Position numbers and translations under genes: made by a program. The notes below the pieces were generated by a model that was given only the letters and a program-made list of their open reading frames with translations, did not search any database and was not told the DNA's origin. This document shows positions 6,318-13,832 of a stretch of DNA of 15,638 nucleotides, piece by piece; the stretch's first letter is position 1, and every line of letters starts with the position of its first letter. This stretch comes from Candidatus Bathyarchaeota archaeon. Its GTDB lineage: Archaea; Asgardarchaeota; Lokiarchaeia; Sigyniarchaeales; Sigyniarchaeaceae. Location: NCBI GenBank assembly GCA_014729935.1, contig WJJB01000238.1, positions 1-15,638 on the forward strand. The letters run 5' to 3'.

Positions 6318-8093
6318 ATGACCATGAGTGTACCCACACCGCTCGAGTTCGTTCTATATTCGGGCGATGAATTCAAGGAAGCCATTGATTGGGCAAATGA
6401 ACGCTCCGATGAGCAGATCTTGGTCAACGTTCAAGGGAGCGAGGCATTTGATCTCGGATCAGTGGTTAAGACACTCCCCAAGGTTTTGATTCGAGCGGGA
6501 TTTGACTTGTCAAAACAACTCCTGAAACAAATCTCTGGAAAGAGGGTCGAACCCTTCGACAAGGACGTGTCCAAGTTAAAGATGTTCAAGGATATTGAAA
6601 TCCAGGGGTTCTTGCTGAAAGCAAAAAAAAGCCTCAGGAATAAATACATTGCTCTCAGCGTGTACAAGGGTCATATAGGTGATATTGCCGTTCCCAGGGG
6701 GTCGGTCATTACTCTTGGAAGCAGGCGCACCAGGAACCATGATGTTCGAACGAATGTTATCCAGATGGAAAACCAGTTCAAGAAAAATTACGAGCAGCGC
6801 CAGTTTTTCCACGGGAAAAATTTATCCGGTGCGCTCAATTACCTCAACAAGCTCATAGAAACAACCCAAGTGAATGCACAAGTTTGGGGTATATGGGCAA
6901 AAAGCAAGCAAGTATTCTTCGGCAGGGGTCGTGTCTTGCGGGTGGTCCAGAAAAGTTTCCCAAAACGTAGATATTTCGTCATGATGCTTGATGAGGGTAC
7001 CGTGGGACAAGGAAATGAGCTGGAAAAGGGGAGGATCATCAGGATTGGCGGTAATGGTTTTTTAAACGTGGAGCAAGTGGTTGCAAAGAAAATCCTGTTT
7101 GATCCGAGATTTGGCGTTGAAGTGAGGAATTATGAAAATGTGCTCGACGTGGAAAACCTCACCGTGCACTACGGTAATCCATCCAAGGTTGATCCTGTTA
7201 TCGAAAATGTAAACTTTGCAATCAAGGACGGGGAGATCCTCGGCATCGTGGGTGAATCTGGTGCGGGGAAAACAACCACCGTGAAGGCAATCATCGGGGA
7301 TTTGGCAAGGTACCAGGGACAAATCAAGCTATGCGGCATTAATGCACAGAAGAAGCAAAAAGTTTCACCCATGTACGGGTATGTACCTCAAGATCTCTCA
7401 AAAATGTACCTGACTTACACGCCCCTCAGGAATATCATTCACTTTGGTTCGCAATATGGTATACCTGAGGAAGAATTGATACGAAAAGGTAAGGAAATAC
7501 TCAAAGATCTAGGTATCTTTTCAAAGGCAAACCAACCAGTGGATTCCTTGAGTGGTGGGGAGAAAAGGAGGACATCGATAGCCATCGCACTGGTCCACAA
7601 GCCCAGGATATTATTCCTTGACGAACCAACTTCAGGCCTTGATCCGACCACCAGGCACGAGCTATGGTCATATCTTGACAAGATCAGCAGGCAATATGGC
7701 ATATCCCTCGTGGTCATTACCCATTATCCCGAGGAAGGAGAATATTGTGACAAGGTAGCCATTTTCATGAAGGGAAAGGGATTTTTGGAATTTGGCACAC
7801 CAAAAAACTTGAAATCTCGCCTACCGGGGGGAGGGTTTGCAGCGGAATTGACACTGGAGGAGTTCGATCCAGAAGCAATTGATTTATTGCGAAAAATTGA
7901 AGAGATCGATCTCATCCTGCAGCGGGGGGGGTCCATACGGATCTTCTCTAAAAATTTGGACGTGAGCCTTTACGATAATATCGTGAAAGTATTGAATGAT
8001 AACGGGCATTCCATACATCGAATAGAACCCAAAGCAGAAATTGACATGATAGATTACTTCCTTTACAAGGTAAAAACTTACCGGGCAGATTAA
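6318..8093 (+). CDS. ABC-2 exporter ATPase with a long N-terminal extension
   Basis: This 591-residue protein has an ABC ATPase at ~275-500: Walker A GESGAGKT (312-319), Q-loop YVPQ (Gln358), signature LSGGEK (411-416), Walker B ILFLDEP (Asp435, Glu436) and H-loop His469. All are intact, so it should hydrolyse ATP. A ~90-residue C-terminal domain follows, of the kind seen in ABC-2 (DrrA/CcmA-like) ATPases. Residues 1-270 are not part of a normal ATPase (usually ~230-320 aa in total). This part is soluble, basic and beta-rich towards its end, and I do not recognise it. The permease gene begins 3 nt after the stop, so the two are co-transcribed. ATG codons at 6318 and 6324 are both possible starts; neither has a clear ribosome site. 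The substrate is unknown. Confidence 0.93.
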   Translation: MTMSVPTPLEFVLYSGDEFKEAIDWANERSDEQILVNVQGSEAFDLGSVVKTLPKVLIRAGFDLSKQLLKQISGKRVEPFDKDVSKLKMFKDIEIQGFLLKAKKSLRNKYIALSVYKGHIGDIAVPRGSVITLGSRRTRNHDVRTNVIQMENQFKKNYEQRQFFHGKNLSGALNYLNKLIETTQVNAQVWGIWAKSKQVFFGRGRVLRVVQKSFPKRRYFVMMLDEGTVGQGNELEKGRIIRIGGNGFLNVEQVVAKKILFDPRFGVEVRNYENVLDVENLTVHYGNPSKVDPVIENVNFAIKDGEILGIVGESGAGKTTTVKAIIGDLARYQGQIKLCGINAQKKQKVSPMYGYVPQDLSKMYLTYTPLRNIIHFGSQYGIPEEELIRKGKEILKDLGIFSKANQPVDSLSGGEKRRTSIAIALVHKPRILFLDEPTSGLDPTTRHELWSYLDKISRQYGISLVVITHYPEEGEYCDKVAIFMKGKGFLEFGTPKNLKSRLPGGGFAAELTLEEFDPEAIDLLRKIEEIDLILQRGGSIRIFSKNLDVSLYDNIVKVLNDNGHSIHRIEPKAEIDMIDYFLYKVKTYRAD

Positions 8094-8096
8094 ATC

Positions 8097-9254
8097 ATGC
8101 TCTCCAAGAAATTGAATAAATCGGAGAACAAGATCATACGGTTCTTCGTGCTCGTCAAGAAGGAATTGGCAACAATCCTTGCCGACAAGCAAGCACTCGC
8201 CATTGTCTTCATCCTTCCACTCGTGGCAATATTCGCAGTTGGTGCGACGGGAACGGGAATGGGGCCTGATGGAGATCCATTGGATTCCCTTACCGCGGGC
8301 AGGTACTTGATCTTGGGTGCCGTTAACGAGGATACCAGCGATAATGCTGCCAATGTGAGCATGAGTGAGGAATTCTTGAGAATACTTGGTGAGCAACCAG
8401 ATACAACACTGATTCATTTTCCCAATGAATCCGCTGCAGAGCAGGAACTTTATTATGAAAATATCATGGGCTACGTGGTCATGCGAGATGGATTCCATTT
8501 CAATGTGTCCGCACATCTTCCCGGCTTGGTTGAATTCTTCGCGGATTCTCTTAATATCCTTGCACAGCCCTTAATTGCAAAAAAAGTGAATGATGCCATC
8601 ATTGATTTCAAGGCAGAGTTTGAGCTGACCGAGGATGAGCTCCTATATGAAACGGTCGACCTGTATGCAATAGATAGTCCATTGTTCATCAGTCTCCCGA
8701 TGATCGTTGTGATAACTCTTATTGCTAGTGGTTTAATGCTCGCATGCCAATCCATTGTTGGAGATAATCCCATCAACCGGGTCGCCCTGACGCCAGCAGG
8801 AAAATTCGAGATCCTTTGCTCGAAGGTACTTGCATACACGACATTGCACATGCTACAAGGATTATTCCTGCTAATACCATCAATGATAGCGTTTAACGTG
8901 ACATTTCTTGCCAATTTTTTCTCTGTCTGGGGTTTCCTAGTGTTTCCAAGTTTCGCAGGAGTATGTTACGGGATGTTTTTCTCCTCGATTGCAAAAACCA
9001 AGCTGCAGGGTAGTCAATTCTTCCTAGTTGGATTTATGACAACATTTATCCTCGGGGTTGGCATGTTCCTTCCTGAGGGAACGCTTGAGCAATTCTTCCC
9101 TGTTGTACCCGCAATGGATGGGATGTTGAAACTTGCATACAAGGATCTCCCCTTCATATATATCTGGCCCACTATTTGGCCCCAGTTAGTCTTTGGCTTG
9201 GTATTCTTTTCAATGGCATGGATTGTTTTGAAGATCAAGAAAGGTGCAATTTAG
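8097..9254 (+). CDS. ABC-2 type transporter permease
   Basis: This 385-residue integral membrane protein is the transport channel partner of the flanking ATPases. A cytoplasmic amphipathic N-terminus precedes membrane helix 1 (~33-52). A ~140-residue extracytoplasmic domain (~53-194) with N-glycosylation sequons follows, then about five helices (~195-217, 243-263, 270-296, 305-325, 353-379). The stretch INRVALTPAGKFEILCSKVL after helix 2 is the typical ABC-2 coupling region. The topology matches the ABC2_membrane_3/YhgE-like group of exporters. The start is 3 nt after the upstream stop and the second ATPase starts 1 nt after its stop, so this is the middle gene of a tight operon. Only one permease gene is present, so a permease homodimer is likely. 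Cargo cannot be inferred. Confidence 0.9.
   Translation: MLSKKLNKSENKIIRFFVLVKKELATILADKQALAIVFILPLVAIFAVGATGTGMGPDGDPLDSLTAGRYLILGAVNEDTSDNAANVSMSEEFLRILGEQPDTTLIHFPNESAAEQELYYENIMGYVVMRDGFHFNVSAHLPGLVEFFADSLNILAQPLIAKKVNDAIIDFKAEFELTEDELLYETVDLYAIDSPLFISLPMIVVITLIASGLMLACQSIVGDNPINRVALTPAGKFEILCSKVLAYTTLHMLQGLFLLIPSMIAFNVTFLANFFSVWGFLVFPSFAGVCYGMFFSSIAKTKLQGSQFFLVGFMTTFILGVGMFLPEGTLEQFFPVVPAMDGMLKLAYKDLPFIYIWPTIWPQLVFGLVFFSMAWIVLKIKKGAI
9241..9246 (+). promoter_or_regulatory. Ribosome-binding site deciding the start of the second ATPase
   Basis: AAGGTG lies 9 nt before the ATG at 9256 and matches the archaeal anti-Shine-Dalgarno core. It contains the alternative upstream GTG (9244), which makes that GTG an unlikely start. 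It sits inside the last codons of the permease gene, consistent with coupled translation. Confidence 0.55.
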
Positions 9255-9255
9255 A

Positions 9256-10329
9256 ATGGTTAGTGAGAAGATGGTATCTAATCAGCAGCAATTGTCACCC
9301 AAGAGTACCAAAAAAGTGACCGCGGGACGCCGTGTGGTAGATATCAAGGATCTCGTGGTCCGGGTTCCGAAGGTAAAGCTTCCTATCATAAAGGGAGTGA
9401 GTTTTTTCTCCCTGGAGGGAGAAATCCTCGGGTTGATTGGAGAATCAGGTGCTGGAAAAACCACAATCTTGCGTTGCATGACGGGGCAGATGGAACCCTA
9501 TCGGGGATCTGTTAGTGTCGCTGGCATCGATATCGTCCAGCACAAAGCCGAGGCCGTTAAACGCTTCGGGTATGTGCCTCAATTGGAGCTCGTGTCAATT
9601 TACCCACAATTCACCCCAATCCAAAATATATATTACTTCGGTAAAATGTATCTTTCGGGTGTTCCGGATTCCCAGATAAAGGAACGTGCCAAGGAGCTCC
9701 TTGGAATCTTGGGATTCACCGAAGATCTCATGACCAAAAAGGTAAAACATCTCTCGGGGGGCGAAAAAAAGCGTGTTTCCATAGCGGTGGGAATGATCCA
9801 CGACCCCGACGTGCTGTTGCTTGATGAACCCACGACGGGCCTGGACGTTTCACTCAGGATTCAAATCCTGAATTACTTGAAAAACTTAAACAAACGGCTC
9901 GGTATTTCCATAGTCATCGTTTCACATGACCTGGAAATCGCACAGTATTGCGATAGAATCGTATTATTGGATAGCGGGCGCTTCATTGAATTCGGGGATC
10001 CCGAGGAGCTCATTAATAGCTTACTCCCAAGCCAAGGGAGGGCAATCAAGTTGGAGGTTTCGGAATTGAATGACGAGGTAATGGAAACCTTCAGGTCAAT
10101 ACCCGAAATCAAGTTCGTGATCAAGACAGGGAGAAATGACATGAAGATCTTTGCGGATGAGGTGGACCGGACCATGATTGGTAAATCCATCGAGGTTTGC
10201 GACTTGATGGGGTTGGACGTCCTCTCCATCACCTTGGATCGTGCCGAATTCACGTCATATTACAGGATCAGGGCAAGACTTGCCAAGGATGAGGTGAAGG
10301 CACTTGATGAAAAAGAATTTAGTAAATAG
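9256..10329 (+). CDS. ABC-2 exporter ATPase, second subunit
   Basis: From ATG 9256 this is a 357-residue ABC ATPase: Walker A GESGAGKT (62-69), Q-loop Gln109, signature LSGGEK (166-171), Walker B LLLDEP (Asp190, Glu191) and H-loop His224. All are intact. A ~25-residue charged leader precedes the domain, and ~100 residues follow it, including a C-terminal regulatory-type domain. It resembles the first ATPase through the nucleotide-binding core (both have GESGAGKTT and the YVPQ and LSGGEK stretches) but lacks the long N-terminal extension. This suggests duplication and then specialisation, with the two ATPases pairing as a heterodimer under the single permease. The operon ends here: a minus-strand gene ends 12 nt downstream. 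Confidence 0.93.
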   Translation: MVSEKMVSNQQQLSPKSTKKVTAGRRVVDIKDLVVRVPKVKLPIIKGVSFFSLEGEILGLIGESGAGKTTILRCMTGQMEPYRGSVSVAGIDIVQHKAEAVKRFGYVPQLELVSIYPQFTPIQNIYYFGKMYLSGVPDSQIKERAKELLGILGFTEDLMTKKVKHLSGGEKKRVSIAVGMIHDPDVLLLDEPTTGLDVSLRIQILNYLKNLNKRLGISIVIVSHDLEIAQYCDRIVLLDSGRFIEFGDPEELINSLLPSQGRAIKLEVSELNDEVMETFRSIPEIKFVIKTGRNDMKIFADEVDRTMIGKSIEVCDLMGLDVLSITLDRAEFTSYYRIRARLAKDEVKALDEKEFSK

Positions 10330-10340
10330 TCCAAGGAAAA

Positions 10341-11096
10341 TCACGCGAAATGGGAAAGTAACTGGGTGGTGTTTTCCAATAGTAAATCTGGTTTTGCACT
10401 TGGAAGATTCGCATCATACCCACTCTTGATACCAACCGTCCCGATACCCTTGCTATTGAATGCAGTCTTGCCCGCAATGATATCGGTTTTCATGTCCCCG
10501 ACCATGATTATCTCGCCATTTTGAACGGCAGAACTATCTAATCCCATAATATTGTAAATCATCTCGATGCCATCAGGACTTGGCTTCACGTGACCTGGTG
10601 GAACTTCACCTGCGCCAATGATCAATTCCTCGGGAAAATGATGCAATAATCCTGCCTTTTCAAGCTTATTCATGACGGATTTCTTTGTACCTGAGGTGAA
10701 AATGGCGAATTTTATTCCTTTTCCGCTCAAGACATCCAGCATCTCGGGAACGCCATCATAGACGGTCATGTGCTCCACTTCCTTGAGGTATTGTCTATAC
10801 ACGCTCAAGCCCACCTGCAAGCGCTTGAAGAAGCTCTTGATATCTGAAAGGAATGACACTTCATTCAGTAGATTGTAGCTTTTCAAGATAATTTTCGGGA
10901 TAGGGATGGGCATGAGCTTCTGGATCAGATGCGCGATATCATCTACCGCTTCATCGAAATTTGCAGAGAGGTCATATTTTTCAAGAGCGTTCTTGACACC
11001 TAGCTTGATGGCTTCAAGCCCGTTGAATAAAACCCCATCAAAATCAAAAATCACGAGTTTTACCTTGTCAAATTTGATAACCATGATTCCACACAT
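10341..11096 (-). CDS. HAD-superfamily phosphatase (phosphoglycolate phosphatase-like)
   Basis: This 251-residue soluble hydrolase has all four HAD motifs: DFDGVL with nucleophile Asp18 and general acid Asp20; FTSGT (Thr134/Ser135); KPSPDG (Lys171); and MVGDMKTD (Asp201, Asp205). Residues ~25-110 form a helical C1 cap, as in subfamily I phosphatases such as Gph and PpaX. The family dephosphorylates small phosphorylated metabolites through an aspartyl-phosphate intermediate; the actual substrate is unknown. ATG codons at 11096 and 11084 are both possible starts; the second would remove MCGI. The gene converges on the ABC operon with an 11-nt gap and is divergent from the acidic-protein gene, so it is probably transcribed alone. 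Confidence 0.88.
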   Translation of the reverse strand: MCGIMVIKFDKVKLVIFDFDGVLFNGLEAIKLGVKNALEKYDLSANFDEAVDDIAHLIQKLMPIPIPKIILKSYNLLNEVSFLSDIKSFFKRLQVGLSVYRQYLKEVEHMTVYDGVPEMLDVLSGKGIKFAIFTSGTKKSVMNKLEKAGLLHHFPEELIIGAGEVPPGHVKPSPDGIEMIYNIMGLDSSAVQNGEIIMVGDMKTDIIAGKTAFNSKGIGTVGIKSGYDANLPSAKPDLLLENTTQLLSHFA

Positions 11097-11134
11097 CTTG
11101 ATGATCTTTCCGTGCGTTCGATAGGTGTAGATTC

Positions 11135-11144
11135 CTTATAATTC
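11135..11144 (-). promoter_or_regulatory. Possible TATA box of the HAD phosphatase gene
   Basis: On the minus strand GAATTATAAG lies ~38-48 nt upstream of the ATG at 11096, which would give a short leader. It is the best TATA-like element in the 128-nt divergent spacer for this direction. Confidence 0.4.
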
Positions 11145-11161
11145 ATTTCCTGAGAAACATC

Positions 11162-11171
11162 CTTAATAATC
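11162..11171 (+). promoter_or_regulatory. Possible TATA box of the acidic-protein/engB operon
   Basis: CTTAATAATC lies ~54-63 nt upstream of the ATG at 11225, so initiation ~25 nt downstream would leave a ~30-nt leader that contains the AAGGTGA ribosome site. Several AT-rich stretches nearby (11178-11190) are alternatives. Confidence 0.3.
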
Positions 11172-11212
11172 AGCATGTTATTTTTTCATAAGAGATTCCT
11201 GAATGGTACTTG

Positions 11213-11219
11213 AAGGTGA
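11213..11219 (+). promoter_or_regulatory. Ribosome-binding site of the acidic-protein gene
   Basis: AAGGTGA ends 5 nt before the ATG at 11225 and is the strongest Shine-Dalgarno match I saw in the window. It lies directly on the alternative TTG at 11210, which rules that start out. Confidence 0.65.
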
Positions 11220-11224
11220 CAAGG

Positions 11225-12016
11225 ATGCCCCCGGTTCTCGAAAAGGAAAGCGATGACGTTGATGATCCTGACCTTGATCCTGAAGAACGGCAGGAAGGTG
11301 AAAATGATGAGGATACGGGTGAAAAGACCGTGGAGGAGGACATCATCGATCCAGAAGAGCATGACCATTTCATTGCAGAAGAAATGGATGAAATGATAGA
11401 TGATGGTGAATCCTTATTTGATTCAGAAGATGATCTCCAAGAAATATTCTCTGCCATGAACGAGGTGAGGGAAGACGAGGAGAAACTCATCCAAGATACC
11501 GTGGAAAAAATCGAATCAGGACAATCCGAAATGGAGGAACAACTGGGTCAGATCTCCGAGGATCTTGCCGATAAAATCCAGATGGAGCTCCAAGCCAGGG
11601 GAGTGGAGCAGCAAGAAAATTTCGTGACGGAGGAACAATTCATCAAGGATCACAAGAATGACTTGGAAAAGATATGGTACCATTGCCTGTTTTTCCTCGT
11701 ATTCAACTCAGAAGATGGCACCGCCACCAAGAAAGGCTTGTACGAGTCCTTGAAATTCACCGTGTCGAAATCACCAATTGATCCCATCCAAGAACACATG
11801 TTCAACTTCGGCTTGAGCGCCCTCATCAAGATCCAGCTATACGATAAAGCAATTGTCTCCTTCAAGGGTGGGACCTTCACCTTGCAAGTCGATAGGAAGA
11901 AAATGCAGGAATTGCTCCTTGCCGTTGGCCGTCCGCTTTCAAAACGACCGGTTATCACGGAGGAGGAGGAACAAGATATGTTCGATAAATTCTTTAATAC
12001 GGACGAGCTTCTCTAG
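11225..12016 (+). CDS. Acidic protein of unknown function, possible winged-helix C-terminus
   Basis: This 263-residue soluble protein is not recognised as a named family. Residues 1-75 are extremely acidic and probably disordered (many Asp/Glu runs such as EESD-, DPEE- and DDGE-type). Residues ~76-125 look like a charged coiled coil. Residues ~140-235 are a compact domain of two or three helices (around KIWYHCLFFLVF and HMFNFGLSALIKI) followed by a beta hairpin (KAIVSFKGGTFTLQV) and a helix, which is the layout of a winged helix. A short acidic tail (EEEEQ) follows. Start ATG 11225 is chosen because AAGGTGA lies 5 nt upstream. It is 13 nt from the EngB-like GTPase gene, so the two are likely co-transcribed. 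Possible jobs are nucleic-acid or ribosome-related binding, by association with EngB; that is inference. Confidence 0.85.
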   Translation: MPPVLEKESDDVDDPDLDPEERQEGENDEDTGEKTVEEDIIDPEEHDHFIAEEMDEMIDDGESLFDSEDDLQEIFSAMNEVREDEEKLIQDTVEKIESGQSEMEEQLGQISEDLADKIQMELQARGVEQQENFVTEEQFIKDHKNDLEKIWYHCLFFLVFNSEDGTATKKGLYESLKFTVSKSPIDPIQEHMFNFGLSALIKIQLYDKAIVSFKGGTFTLQVDRKKMQELLLAVGRPLSKRPVITEEEEQDMFDKFFNTDELL

Positions 12017-12029
12017 CGCGGGAAATAAA

Positions 12030-12608
12030 ATGCCACCTATCTTGGCTATTGTCGGGAGAAGCAACACCGGAAAGAGTTCACTTTGCCGGCTACTTGCACC
12101 CCAATTCAAGAAGAAGATCAGGGTGGGGAAAGCACCTGGTGTCACCCGCCGGATCAATACATATCCCGTGGGAGAATATTTCATCCATGATCTTCCAGGA
12201 TTCGGGTACATGAAACATTCCAGCAAAAAGGAAGAAGACAGGGTCAAGGACGAGATCATTGCTTTCCTGGAGACGAACGCAGACGAGATATTTCTTGCAG
12301 TTCACGTGATTAACTTGGAAGCATTTAGAAGGATATACGAGAAATACAAGCATGATTCAGTTCCATTTGATAACGAAATGCTTGCATTCCTTCTCGAACT
12401 TGAAATTCCAACAGTTGTCCTCGGCAACAAGGTGGATAAGTTCAAGCATCACGAACGGGAAAGGGAAATGGCATTCCTGAAGGAAAAATTGATTGAAACG
12501 ACCATGGGAAGATTCCCGCCAAGGAAGATCATCCCTTTTTCCACCCGAACCCGGGAAGGATTAGATACACTCGAGAAGATGATAGAGATGCGTCTCAGGA
12601 GATCGTGA
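12030..12608 (+). CDS. engB: EngB-family (YihA/YsxC-like) TRAFAC GTPase
   Basis: From ATG 12030 this is a 192-residue GTPase close to the usual EngB length (~195-210). All five G motifs are visible: G1 GRSNTGKS (9-16), G2 with Thr39 in PGVTRR, G3 DLPGFGY (54-60), G4 NKVD (133-136) and G5 STRTREG (171-177). The GRSN(T/V)GKS start and the DLPG(F/Y)GY switch II are diagnostic of EngB. Bacterial members assist assembly of the large ribosomal subunit; the role of archaeal members is not settled. The frame is open further upstream but only as a shadow of the acidic-protein gene. It follows that gene by 13 nt. Its 3' end overlaps the 3' end of the opposite SWIM gene by 14 bp. Confidence 0.92.
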   Translation: MPPILAIVGRSNTGKSSLCRLLAPQFKKKIRVGKAPGVTRRINTYPVGEYFIHDLPGFGYMKHSSKKEEDRVKDEIIAFLETNADEIFLAVHVINLEAFRRIYEKYKHDSVPFDNEMLAFLLELEIPTVVLGNKVDKFKHHEREREMAFLKEKLIETTMGRFPPRKIIPFSTRTREGLDTLEKMIEMRLRRS

Positions 12609-13830
12609 ATCTCTTTGAATCAAGCTTGGTAATGATACCCTCGCCTTCCATGATATCAAGCACTTGTCCCACGTCGCTGCCAAATTTTTTCTTCAAGGCT
12701 TCCACTGATACTCCTTCATCACCCTCGTCTTCCATCAGGATAAATTCGATCACCTCATCCTTGAGTTGCTCGTTATCTTGGAGAATGATATCGGGATCTA
12801 CATCATCTATCTCATCATCCAATTCAATTGCCTTCCGGGGAGCCGGGGGTACCACGGTGCTAAACATGAATTCATCCAGTTGTGCCAAGATTCGCCTTGA
12901 AACATCTTCCTCGCATTCCAATAAAACTTGAATGAGATGCTTGCATAGTTGTTTCTGACGTGCCATCCTATACTCGAAATCCTTGCAATTCTCATGGGCA
13001 ACCAGCTTCTCGCGCTCGTCAATGAGCACCTTCAATCTTGAATCGCGGATATTTCCCTCCTCGTCCAATATACCAAAATCCGCCCTCAAGAGGATGCTTG
13101 GCTTGATCTTGTGTTCCGAGAAGGTAATATGCACGTGCTGGTATTCTTCTGGGGTGCCATCTTTTTTCTTGGGGACTGCGTCCTTTCTCAATTCTATTCG
13201 CGCGGTGGGATACCTGGACCCTTTCGTGTTTTCTTGAAGAATTTCTTCTAATGAGAGATCCTTGATTCTTTCAAGACGTTCATTCACGTGAGCTTCTATC
13301 TCGGCTTGGATTCTTTCCACCTTCCTTTTCATGGCATCCGTGAAATATATTTTGAGATCCCCAAGGCAATCCAAGGATTTCTCATCGTTGGCGATCAAGT
13401 GCAGGAATAATGCCCAGTAATGCACGCATAATCCATTTGATTGGGATGGAGGGCAGGTGCAATCGAAGGAAAACGACGGCGCGCAGATTTTATCAAGTGA
13501 TGCCACGGTATTCGTTTCCCAACGAATTCCCTTGAAACTTGCTTCGATTTTGGATGCTACCACGTCGATAGAAGTTATTTTCTCACCTGAAACGCTTTTT
13601 CCTTTCAATAAATCAATTGCATTTCCAAGAACCTTCTCCAATTTTTCCATGGCTTCCCCCTTGAGGAATTCTTGCATTAATTCACTCTCCACGCCATCTA
13701 TCACGAACTCGATCAATTCCGTCTTATTCAAAGATGAGTATCCCCTCAAGCCTGCTTCCTTGGCAATGGATTTCACCTCCTTGGATGTGAAGAGCGGGAT
13801 GATCCTTTTGAATGCAATAATTGGGTCCAC
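12595..13830 (-). CDS. SWIM zinc-finger protein with Rho_N/SAP-like and winged-helix ends
   Basis: This protein of about 411-413 residues looks like a nucleic-acid-binding protein. Numbering is from the TTG at 13836. Residues ~16-48 fit a Rho_N/SAP-type helix-extended-loop-helix (EVKSIAKEAGLRGYS..NKTELIEFVI). A first SWIM motif is C126-x-C128...C137-x-H139. A second SWIM-like motif at ~278-305 reads ENCKDF...LCKHLIQVLL, with Cys284, Cys298 and His300, but the first Cys of its CxC is Glu282. An acidic linker (~338-352) leads to a small winged-helix-like domain (~357-413). Two starts fit. GTG at 13830 has GGTG 7 nt upstream and is preferred here; TTG at 13836 would overlap the apgM stop. Both imply coupling to apgM. 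Function is unknown, as is typical for SWIM proteins in archaea. Confidence 0.88.
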   Translation of the reverse strand: MDPIIAFKRIIPLFTSKEVKSIAKEAGLRGYSSLNKTELIEFVIDGVESELMQEFLKGEAMEKLEKVLGNAIDLLKGKSVSGEKITSIDVVASKIEASFKGIRWETNTVASLDKICAPSFSFDCTCPPSQSNGLCVHYWALFLHLIANDEKSLDCLGDLKIYFTDAMKRKVERIQAEIEAHVNERLERIKDLSLEEILQENTKGSRYPTARIELRKDAVPKKKDGTPEEYQHVHITFSEHKIKPSILLRADFGILDEEGNIRDSRLKVLIDEREKLVAHENCKDFEYRMARQKQLCKHLIQVLLECEEDVSRRILAQLDEFMFSTVVPPAPRKAIELDDEIDDVDPDIILQDNEQLKDEVIEFILMEDEGDEGVSVEALKKKFGSDVGQVLDIMEGEGIITKLDSKRFTIS

Positions 13831-13832
13831 GA

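Noticed and set aside
11853..12029. N-terminal extension of the EngB-like GTPase back to an upstream start at 11853
   Set aside because: The extension lies wholly within the acidic-protein gene in another frame, and the protein it encodes is not EngB-like. ATG 12030 starts directly before the G1 motif at the normal family position.
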